From Amblyomma americanum (lineage: Eukaryota; Arthropoda; Arachnida; Ixodida; Ixodidae): a stretch of DNA of 64,000 bases. Positions 54,979 to 63,202 of the stretch are shown piece by piece. The stretch covers positions 158,012,099 through 158,076,098 of the forward strand of contig NC_135502.1 in NCBI RefSeq assembly GCF_052857255.1, in the 5' to 3' direction. Every line of letters begins with the position of its first letter. Within the stretch, counting starts at the first letter, position 1. A program made the translations under genes and the position numbers. The notes below the pieces were generated by a model. That model worked only from the letters and a program-made list of their open reading frames with translations, did no database searches and was not told the origin of the DNA.

Positions 54979-57900
54979 ATGACAGACGCCGAGCAGCACC
55001 GCGCCCAGCCTGCCGCCCCCGTCACTTCGCTGCTGCCACCACCGAAGGCCCTGGATACAACGGGAGATGTCTGGCATAGCTGGGAAGCATGGAAGCAAGA
55101 GTTCGAGCTCTTCTCAACTGCAACCTACCTGGACCAACAACCGAAAGAGGTACAGGCAGCCACTTTTCTCATCAGTATTGGAGAGGACGCACGCAAAACG
55201 TACAGCACTTTCGTATTTGATGCTGGAGAGGATAAAAGCGACATTGCTGTACTGAAGCGAAAGTTTGAAGCGTTCTACAAACCAGCACTAAACCTAGCTT
55301 ATCACGAGTTTCGATTTGGAAAGCGTGACCAGAAGGAAGACGAACATTTTAACGATTGGGTAACGGAGCTGCGTGTACTAGCAAAAAGCTGTGAATTCGG
55401 TGAGCTGGAAGAACGCATGCTAAGAAGCAGAATCATTCTGGGAATGAGAGACAAGAAGCTTCAAGAAACGCTTCTTTCTGAAAATGCTTCCTTGGCCAAA
55501 ACTGTTGAAATGTGTCGAGCTCGGGCACACGGCAAAGAGCAAAGTGAAGAAATACACTCCAGCAAGAACTGTCAAGTGGACGTCAATGCGGTCCTCCAAA
55601 TGAAAAGTCGCTGTAACAAATGTGCTCGTGTTCACAACAGTGAAACATGCCCTGCAAAGGGACGCACGTGCTTAAAATGTGGCAAAAGAAATCATTTTGC
55701 AGCTGCGTGCAAAACGAAGAGCGCTAACCTCTGCGTGAAAGAGCAAAAAGTGGCGTCACTGGAAGCGAATTCAGACGGACAGGCAGATAATTTCTGGTTG
55801 CAAACTTTATCTCCAAGCAGCAAGAAAGACGACCGCTGGACTGCAATCGTGAAAATAGAAGAAACGCCCGTTGCCTGCAAGCTTGATACAGGAGCCAATT
55901 GCTCGGTCATATCACGCAGCCTGCTGCAGAAGATAACTCAAAAGCAACCCGAAAACTGCGCTGTCGTGCTGAACACATTTTTTGGCTTTCAGAAAAAAGC
56001 AAAGAAACGTAGTCACCTTCATGTGACCGGACCCGAGGGAACATTTGAAACGACATTCTTCGTAATGGAAGACGACATACCCGTGACTCTTAGCGGCTCA
56101 GTTGCCGAGAAGCTAGGCTTGATTCGCCGAATTGCTTCACTGGAGCACCAAGAGCTGTACGACGTAGTCAAGCCGTATGAAGACGTCTTCTCCGGATTAG
56201 GCGAGCTCAAGGGTGTCGTCTACCACTTGAAGCTCAAGCCAGGTTCCCAAGGAGTGGTCAAAGCAGCACGCCGGATTCCGTTCGCACTCGAGGACAGAGT
56301 AAAAGCGGAACTGGACCGCATGGAAGCAGCCGGAGTAGTTTCCAAGGTGACCGAGCCAACCGAGTGGTCCAGCCACATGGTTACCGTCATAAAGAACGAC
56401 AAGGTACGCATATGTCTCGATCCATCTGATTTGAACAAAGCGCTGCTGAGGGAACATTATCCTATGCCAACGCTAGAAGACATTGCACCGTCTCTGTGTG
56501 GAGCACAATACTTTTCGACTTTGGATGCCGCTACGGGATTTTGGCAGATAAAACTGGATGAGGAAAGCTCAAGAATTTGCACAATGAGCACTCCGTACGG
56601 TCGTTACAGGTTCCTACGTATGCCTTTCGGCATTTCTTCGGCTCCCGAAATATTTCAGCGCGCCATGCACAAAGTATTAGAAGGTCTCACTGGCACAGCA
56701 GTCGTAATGGACGACATTCTAGTCTGGGGTCGCACTAAAGAAGAGCATGACGCAAATCTTGTCAATGTGCTGACAAGATGTCAGGAGCACAACTTGAAAT
56801 TGAACAAAACAAAGTGTAACTTCTTGCAGGAATCCGTCAAGTACCTAGGCCACGTGTTGACGCGCGACGGGTTGAGCCTGGATCCAGGGAGACTGGAAGA
56901 TATTTTCCACGTGCAGGCCCCTTGCAACCGGAAAGAGCTAGAGACATTCTTGGGTATGGTGAACTTCGTTTCCCGCTTCATTCCTAATATGTCAACGCTC
57001 ACAGCATCGCTCCGAGAACTTTTAAAAAAGAATGCTGCATGGGTTTGGGAAGACAGACATCAAAAAAGCTTTGAAGCACTGCGCGAAGCACTAGCAACGG
57101 CTCCCATATTGGCATATTACCAGAAGGGCAAACCAATCACCCTATCTGTAGACGCCAGCCAAAACGGAATTGGCGCTGTGATAATGCAGGATGGACACCC
57201 CTTAGCTTACTCATCTCGCTCGCTGACAGAAGCACAGCAAAGGTACGCGCAGATAGAGAAAGAGATGCTAGCAATCGTCCACGGCTGTGAAAAATTCAAG
57301 GACTACATTTTCGGGCAGCCAGAAGTCATTGTGGAATGTGATCACAAGCCGCTCGAAATGATTTTCAAGAAGCCATTATGCCAGTGCCCTCTCCGCCTGC
57401 AGCGTATGCGTCTAAACCTACAAAAATACCATATAAACGTCAAGTATACTCCGGGAAAACAACTGTTCATCGCTGACGCGTTATCACGTTTTCCTAATAA
57501 AGCACAGCTCGTAGAACATTGCGCGCATTTCCACGTTAACACTATCGCTTGTCTTCAAGCTTCAGACAGGCGCCTGGAGCAAGTTCTGCGGGAGACGGAC
57601 CGTGACCCAAGCATGGTGAAACTTCGCCAGTATGCAAGCACAGCGTGGCCCATTGACAAGGCTGACGTCCCTACCGAGCTACGCAGCTACTGGAGCTTCC
57701 GCGACGAGCTGCATACTGATTCCGGCCTTGTGTTCCGGAGCAATCGCCTTATCATTCCTGCCAGACTGCGCAGTGAGGTACTGGCTTCTCTTCATGCCGC
57801 GCACAGAGGAGCAGAAAAAATGAAGGCACGCGCCCGAACCGTTGTCTTCTGGCCAAGTATAAACAGCGATATTGAGGAAGTCGCTCAACGCTGTCAAACA

Positions 57901-58284
57901 TGCCAAAAGTACAAATCAAGAAATGCGCGACTACCGCTGTTAAGTCACGAGATACCAACTCTGCCCTGGGAGTCAGTAGGAGCTGATATTTGTCATCACA
58001 ACGGTGCCGAGTACTTAGTCGTTGTTGACTTCTACTCTTTCTTTTTTGAAATCAGGCTTGTGCAAGCGCCGTCAGCCAACAAGGTTATTGCAGCATGCAA
58101 TGACATCTTCGCAACACATGGCTTCCCAAGGCGCTTTGCACAGACAACGGACCACCCTTCAGTAGCCAACAGTTCAAGGATTGCGCCGATAAGATTGGCC
58201 TGCAACACGTCCGGTCTAGTCCGTACTATCCCCGCTCGAATGGAATGGCAGAAAGAGCAGTACAGGAAGCTAAGAAGCTGTTAA
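54979..58284 (+). CDS. gag-pol: Gag-Pol polyprotein of Ty3/gypsy retrotransposon, frameshifted in integrase
   Basis: A single frame encodes capsid-type Gag and all of Pol up to the integrase core. The ATG at 54979 has an acceptable context (gagccATGa) and is the first in frame. Gag spans about residues 1-250 and includes two zinc knuckles: C212-C215-H219-C224 with the shorter CX2CX3HX4C spacing, and the canonical C231-C234-H239-C244. The aspartic protease has DTGA at 303-306. Reverse transcriptase spans about 415-600, with D516 in LDAATGFWQ and D578-D579 in VMDD, so Val replaces the usual Tyr of YxDD. RNase H spans about 718-835, with acidic residues D725, E762, D788 and D833. Integrase begins near 925, with zinc-finger residues H939, H942, C972, C975 and first catalytic D1003. 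The correct frame is lost at about residues 1051-1053. The tail to 58284 (about 50 residues) is out of frame and meaningless. Gag and Pol are fused without a stop or shift between them. Confidence 0.93.
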   Translation: MTDAEQHRAQPAAPVTSLLPPPKALDTTGDVWHSWEAWKQEFELFSTATYLDQQPKEVQAATFLISIGEDARKTYSTFVFDAGEDKSDIAVLKRKFEAFYKPALNLAYHEFRFGKRDQKEDEHFNDWVTELRVLAKSCEFGELEERMLRSRIILGMRDKKLQETLLSENASLAKTVEMCRARAHGKEQSEEIHSSKNCQVDVNAVLQMKSRCNKCARVHNSETCPAKGRTCLKCGKRNHFAAACKTKSANLCVKEQKVASLEANSDGQADNFWLQTLSPSSKKDDRWTAIVKIEETPVACKLDTGANCSVISRSLLQKITQKQPENCAVVLNTFFGFQKKAKKRSHLHVTGPEGTFETTFFVMEDDIPVTLSGSVAEKLGLIRRIASLEHQELYDVVKPYEDVFSGLGELKGVVYHLKLKPGSQGVVKAARRIPFALEDRVKAELDRMEAAGVVSKVTEPTEWSSHMVTVIKNDKVRICLDPSDLNKALLREHYPMPTLEDIAPSLCGAQYFSTLDAATGFWQIKLDEESSRICTMSTPYGRYRFLRMPFGISSAPEIFQRAMHKVLEGLTGTAVVMDDILVWGRTKEEHDANLVNVLTRCQEHNLKLNKTKCNFLQESVKYLGHVLTRDGLSLDPGRLEDIFHVQAPCNRKELETFLGMVNFVSRFIPNMSTLTASLRELLKKNAAWVWEDRHQKSFEALREALATAPILAYYQKGKPITLSVDASQNGIGAVIMQDGHPLAYSSRSLTEAQQRYAQIEKEMLAIVHGCEKFKDYIFGQPEVIVECDHKPLEMIFKKPLCQCPLRLQRMRLNLQKYHINVKYTPGKQLFIADALSRFPNKAQLVEHCAHFHVNTIACLQASDRRLEQVLRETDRDPSMVKLRQYASTAWPIDKADVPTELRSYWSFRDELHTDSGLVFRSNRLIIPARLRSEVLASLHAAHRGAEKMKARARTVVFWPSINSDIEEVAQRCQTCQKYKSRNARLPLLSHEIPTLPWESVGADICHHNGAEYLVVVDFYSFFFEIRLVQAPSANKVIAACNDIFATHGFPRRFAQTTDHPSVANSSRIAPIRLACNTSGLVRTIPARMEWQKEQYRKLRSC

Positions 58285-58838
58285 GGCGGTTCCGTTTCGG
58301 TAGCACTGAGTTTTGTGCCGCATTGCTTGAGTGTCGAAATTCACCTCGGGACTCTTCTCTGAAGTCCCCTGTGCAGAGGCTCATGGGCCGACAGACAAGA
58401 ACGCTGCTTCCTGTACCAACTAGCCACCTACAGCCACAAACAGTGCCACCCAAGACCGTGCGACGAAGGCTAGAAGACATCAGGAGCAAGCAACGCTGCT
58501 TCTACAACAGAGGTACACGGCCTCTTCCAGAGCTTCGCACTGGCTCGACCGCAACTATGTACAATGTGCCCTCAAGATCATGGTCCCCTGTCACGGTCGT
58601 ACAGCGGGCTGAGACTCCTCGTGCCTACATCGTCAAAACGGAAGAGGGTCAACAGTTTCAGCGCACAAGAGAACACCTCAATCCGGCTCCTCCTCCCTCG
58701 TCTCCAGACCACAAGACTCCCGCGCCGCTGCCAGCTGTGGGAGTCCCAGACACTACAGGGACATCCGAATCTACACAAATCCGCAGGAGTGAACGGAAGC
58801 GCCAACCACCACGAAGATACCCGGCGCCTGAGTTCTGA
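58137..58838 (+). pseudogene. gag-pol: Rest of integrase, C-terminal part of Pol, separated by a frameshift
   Basis: In the frame one base behind the upstream one, the integrase core continues. A TDNGPPF-type motif carries the second catalytic Asp (codon 58143-58145), and NGMAERAV carries the Glu (codon 58251-58253). There are 35 residues between them, the classical D,D35E spacing, so this frame is the true continuation. An ATG at 58245 is internal and unlikely to be a real start. The C-terminal part has a W..PVTVV...AYIV.T..G..F.R...HLNP region, typical of the integrase C-terminal domain in this group, then a Pro- and Ser-rich basic tail ending at TGA 58836-58838. No chromodomain is visible. 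The shift is consistent with loss of one base at about 58127-58136. It may be a real mutation or a consensus error. Confidence 0.85.
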
Positions 58839-58856
58839 AACTCTACTTGATTCGAC
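58839..58856 (+). other. Short spacer between the Pol stop and the polypurine tract
   Basis: Only 18 bases separate the stop codon from the purine run, so there is no room for an envelope or accessory gene. Confidence 0.8.
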
Positions 58857-58883
58857 GAAAAAAAAAAAGAGAGAGAGGGGAGA
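58857..58883 (+). other. Polypurine tract
   Basis: 27 uninterrupted purines: an A-run, then alternating GA, then GGGGAGA directly against the 3' LTR. It is the expected primer site for plus-strand DNA synthesis. The long A and GA runs are also sites where read errors are likely. Confidence 0.88.
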
Positions 58884-58952
58884 TGTGACGTAGTGCAAGT
58901 CATGCACACGCGCCTAGCCGGACAGAAGCAGCCCCCATTTCTGTTATCTAAC

Positions 58953-59016
58953 CGCTTGCCTATATAACCGCTTGCCTATATAACCGCTTGCCTATATAAC
59001 CGCTTGCCTATATAAC
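58953..59016 (+). promoter_or_regulatory. Four tandem TATATAA units (3' LTR copy)
   Basis: Same four CGCTTGCCTATATAAC units as in the 5' LTR. In this position they could drive read-through into the satellite downstream. Confidence 0.65.
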
Positions 59017-59030
59017 CGCTCGCCTTCTTC

Positions 59031-59036
59031 AATAAA
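59031..59036 (+). terminator. Polyadenylation signal AATAAA (3' LTR)
   Basis: Canonical AATAAA, 35 bases before the LTR end. It probably directs 3' end formation of the retrotransposon RNA within the following ~30 bases. Confidence 0.7.
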
Positions 59037-59071
59037 GCGTCATTCATGCACCATGCTTCGTCGTGTCCACA

Positions 59072-59076
59072 GAGAA
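59072..59076. other. Target site duplication, right copy (gagaa)
   Basis: Five bases directly after the 3' LTR, followed by gctgtattttgg, which continues the satellite unit. A 5-bp duplication is usual for this type of integrase. Confidence 0.93.
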
Positions 59077-59206
59077 GCTGTATTTTGGAGAAATTTCCTG
59101 TTGGAGAAACTTCCTGCTGGATGAATTTCAAGTTTGAGAAACTCACTGTTGAAGAAATTCTGTTGAAAAACTCCACACTGGATAAACACTATGCAGGCGA
59201 AACTCC

Positions 59207-62200
59207 ATGCTGGAGAAGCTCTATGCTGGAGAATCTCCCTGTTTTAGAAATTTCCTGTTAGAGAATCTCCTTATTGGAGAAACACCCTGTTGGACAAACT
59301 TCATGTTCGATAAATTCTACGTTGGAGAATCTCTCTGTTCGAGAAAGTCCTTATTGGAGAAACTCACTGTTGAACAAACTTCCTGTTGGAGAATATCCTG
59401 GTTGGAGAAACTCTATTAAGAAGAAACTATATTTTGGAGAACCTCTGTTGGAGATACTCCATGTTAGTTAGAGAAACTCCCTGTTGGAGAAACTCCATGC
59501 TGGATATACTCCACGTTGGAGGATCTCTGTTTGAGAGGCTCCATGTTGGAGACACTTCATGCTGGAGAGAATCTGTATTGCACAACCCCTGTGTTGGAGA
59601 AAATCCCTTTCGGAGAAACTTTCAGTTGAGAAACTCTTTGTTGGATAAGCTCCCTGTTGAAGCTCCCTATCGGAGAAACTTCATTGAGAAACTTCCTGTT
59701 GGAGAATCCTTCTATTTGAGAAACTCCACTTTGGAAAAATCCCTGTTGGAGAAACTCTATGTTGCAGAAACTCCCTGCTTGAGAAAAGTCCTGTTGGAGA
59801 AACACCCCCTTGGTGCAAAATTATGCTGGAGAAACTCTATGTTGCAGAAGCTCCCTGTTGGAGAATCTCCCTGTTGAAGAAATACCCTGTTGAATGTCCC
59901 TTTCGCCGAAAATTATTGTTGAAGAAACTCTGGTTTGGAGAAACTCTCTGCTGGAGAAACACCATTTTGAAGAAAGTTCATGTTCCAGAAACTTTTCATT
60001 AGAGAAACCCTGTGTTGGAGAAACTCCCTGTTGGATAAAGTTCATGTTAGAGAAACTCCGGGTTAAAGAAACTCTCTGTTGGAAAAACTCCATTTTGGAG
60101 AAAATTCGTGTTGGAAAAATTCCGTGAGCCAGAAACTCTCGGTTGGAGAAACTCTAAGGTGAAAAACTCGGAGTAGGTGAAATTCTCTGTTGGAGACACA
60201 CCCTCTTCGAGAAAATGTATGTTGGAGAAACTTCCTCTTGGAGAAATTCTATGTTGGAGAAACTCTTCGTTCGAGAAACTTCGTTCAGTAGGAAGTCGAT
60301 GTTTGAGATGCTCTCTGTTAGAGAAGCTTCATGATGGACAACCTCTATATTGCAGAAACATCCTATTAAAGAAACTTCATGTTGGTGAAAAGCCTTGGAG
60401 AAACTCCTGTTCCAGAAACACTATGTTGGAAAAACTCCATTATGGAGAAACTCTCTGTTGGAAAAACTCCATTCTGGATAATCTCCATGCTAGTGAAATT
60501 GTATGTTAGAGAATCTTCCTGTTGGAGAAACACCCTTTTGGACAAACTTCATATTGGAGAAACTCTTGTTAGAGGAATTTTATGTTTGATAAACTCCATG
60601 TTGAATAACTCCTTGTTGGATATACTCCCTTGATGGACACTCCCTGTTGGAGAAACACCCTGTTAGAGAATCTTTCTATTGGAAAAATTCCATGTTGGAG
60701 AAAATTCCCGTTGAGAAACTCCATGTTAAAAAAACTGCATGTTGTAAAAATTCCTATGTTGTACAAGCTCCCTGTTGGAGAAACTCCCTGTTCTTTAACT
60801 TTCTGTTAGAGAAACTTCTTAGAGAAACTCCACGTTGGAGAAACTCCCTTTTGAGAAAATCCATGCTTGAGAAGCTTCCTATTAGAGAAACTCCATGTTG
60901 CAGAAGCTCGCTGTTGGAGAAACTCCATGGTGGAGAAATTCCTGGTTGGATAAACACCTTGTTGGTTAAACTCCAGTTGGAGAAACTGCCTGTTTGAGAA
61001 ATTTTATCCTGTAAAAACTCCCTGTTGGAGAAATTTCTTGTACGAGACACTTCATGTTTGAGAAAATCCCTGTTGAAGAAACTCTCCATTGGAGAAACTC
61101 GTTGTTGGAGAGACTCCATGTTTGAGAAACTCTATGGTGGAGAAAGTCTATGTTGCAGAAACTCCCTGTTGAGAAACTCCCTCCTGGAGAAACTTCCAGT
61201 TGGAGAAACACCCTGTTGAAGCTCTTTGTCGGAGAAAATTTATGTTCGAGAAGCTTCATTTTGGAGAAACTTGCTTTTGGAGAAACTCTCCTTGGACAAA
61301 CTCCCTGATTAACAAGCTCTTGGTTGGAGAAGCCCCATTTTGGAGAAATTCTCTGTTGGAGAAACTTCATGTTGGAAAAACTCTATGTTGAAGAAACTTT
61401 AAGTCGGTTAAACTTCATATTGGAGAAACTCCCTGTTAGGGACACCATGTTTCAGAAAGTCCATGTTTCAGAAGCTCCCTGCTCTAGAAAATTCCTTTTG
61501 GAGAAACTCCCAGTTGGACAAACTCCCTGTTGGGCAATCTCCCTTCTTTAGAAACTCTCCGTTGGAGAAACTTCATGGTAATGTATCTCTGTTTGAGAAA
61601 CTCACTGTAAGAGAAACTCCCTGATGGAGAACCTCTCTGTTGCAGAAACATCATTTGGAGCAAATCCTTGAAGGAGAAACTCCGTGTTGGAGAAACTCTC
61701 TGTTAGTGACACTGTATGTTTTAGAAACTGCCAGTCGAAGAAATTTCCTGTTGAGAAACTCCATGCTGGAAGAACTCCATGTTGGAGAAACTCCCTGTTA
61801 GGGACACAATGTTTTAGAAACTGCCAGTCGAATAAATTTTCTGTTGAGAAACTCCATGCTCGAGGAACTCCATGTTGGAGAAACAATATGTTCCATAAAA
61901 TCTATATTGACGGACTTTCTGTTGGAGAAATTTTTTATTGGAGGAAGTCTCTGTTGCAGAAACTCTATGTTGGAGGAATTGTCTCTTGGAGAAACTCTGT
62001 TAAAAAAAATTCTTGTTGGATGAACTTCACGTTGGAGAAAATCCCTGGTGCTAAACTCCCTGTTGGAGGAACTCCATGTTGAAGACACTCACTGTTGCAG
62101 AAATTTCATGTTGCAGAAACTCAGTGTTCGAGAAACTCCATGTTTGGAGAAACGCTGTTTGCGAAACTACGTTGCAAAAACTCCATGATGAAGAAACTGC

Positions 62201-63202
62201 CTGTTGGAGATTTTTTATGTTAGAGTAGCTCCCTCTTGAAGAAAATTCATGTTGGAGCAAATCCTTGTTGAAGAAACTCATGTTGGAGAAATTCCCTGTT
62301 AGGGAAATTTTTTGTTTGAGAAACTCTCTGAAGTAACTAAGTTTATAAACTCCATGCCGAACAATATTCATGCTGGAGAAACTGCATATTGGACAATCTC
62401 TCTTTTGGAGAAACTCCCTGCAGGAGAAACTCCTTGTCAATAAAACTCAATTGTGGAGAAATTCCCCGTTAGAGGAACTCCCTGTTACATAACTTCTGTG
62501 TTCGAAAAACCCCTTTTGGAGCAAATCCTCTATATTAGAGAAAATCTCTGTTAGGGACAGTCAATGTCGAAGAAACTTGCTGTTGAGAAACTCTATTTTG
62601 GAGAAACTCCATGTTGGATAACCTAAAAGTTGGAGAAACTTCATGTTGGAGAAATCAATGTTGGATAAATTATGTTGGAGAAACTCCCTATTTAGAAACG
62701 CAAAGCTTGAGAAAATCATTGCAAAAACAGTTCGAAAAACTCCATGTTAGAGAAACTCTCCGTTGAGAAACTCTATGTTGGAGAACTGGAGATTGGCGAA
62801 ACCTTCTGTTGGAGAATCTCTTTGTTGGAGAAACTCCCTGTTAGAGCATCTCGCTGTTTGATAAACATATGTTGAATAAAATCCCTGTTGGATAAAATTA
62901 ATGTTGGAGAAAAACCCTGTTGGAGAAACTGAGTGTTGGACATACTCCCTGTTGGAGGTACTACATGTTGAAGAATCTCACTGTAGGATAAATTTCATGT
63001 TGGAGAAACTTCCTGTTGGAGAAACTACATGTTTAGAGACCGTCCATCTTGAAGAAGCTCCTTGTTGGAGAAACTGTATTTTGGAGAAACTCCCTGTTGG
63101 AGAAACTCCCTGTTGGATGAATTTCAAGTTTGAGAAACTCACTGTTGAAGAAATCTGTTGAAAAACTCCACACAGGATAAACTCTATGCTGGTGAAACTC
63201 CA
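59207..63202. repeat. HOR unit, A2-related at left and subtype C at right, ~3996 bp
   Basis: The first ~2 kb is A2-like, with gttagaggaatttt near 60569 and tatactcccttgatgg near 60620. From about 61.4 kb it becomes the more diverged subtype C. It includes the two-monomer ctgaagtaactaagtttat block (near 62327), otherwise seen only in B, and a ~33-bp deletion near 62721. Confidence 0.8.

Larger units (their letters stand above)
54682..59071 (+). mobile_element. Ty3/gypsy-type LTR retrotransposon, 4390 bp, nearly intact
   Basis: The element has two 188-bp direct LTRs starting TGTGACG and ending TCCACA (TG...CA termini), a 15-nt primer binding site right after the 5' LTR, one gag-pol frame and a purine-rich tract right before the 3' LTR. 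It is flanked by the 5-bp duplication gagaa. The domain order protease, reverse transcriptase, RNase H, integrase assigns it to Ty3/gypsy (Metaviridae) and excludes Copia, where integrase precedes reverse transcriptase. There is no envelope frame. A zinc-knuckle Gag and no visible chromodomain fit the mag or K02A2.6-like side of the group, but that placement is tentative. The LTRs look identical by eye, suggesting recent insertion. One frameshift in integrase makes this copy non-autonomous as read. Base composition is clearly richer in GC than the surrounding satellite. Confidence 0.95.
58884..59071 (+). repeat. 3' LTR (188 bp)
   Basis: It matches the 5' LTR base for base as far as I can read, including the four-unit TATA repeat and AATAAA. 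It should supply the 3' processing signal of the genomic RNA. Confidence 0.95.
50808..59206. repeat. HOR unit, A2-related, split by the retrotransposon
   Basis: The unit spans 8,399 bp because it contains the 4,390-bp element plus a 5-bp duplication. Without these it is 4,004 bp, a normal unit. It has gttataggaatttt near 52169, a relative of the A2 marker, and a patch of subtype C sequence at about 53172-53590. The element sits after position 54681. Confidence 0.85.

Noticed and set aside
54861..55079. Separate small gene at the start of the element
   Set aside because: It has a GTG start, overlaps the LTR end, primer site and gag in another frame, and shows no domain.
56197..56457. Minus-strand frames over the reverse transcriptase region
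   Set aside because: They lie antisense to well-kept catalytic domains and show no recognisable motif.
58245..58838. Independent gene after gag-pol (envelope or accessory)
   Set aside because: It begins inside the integrase catalytic motif and contains the catalytic Glu and integrase C-terminal region, so it is the separated end of Pol.
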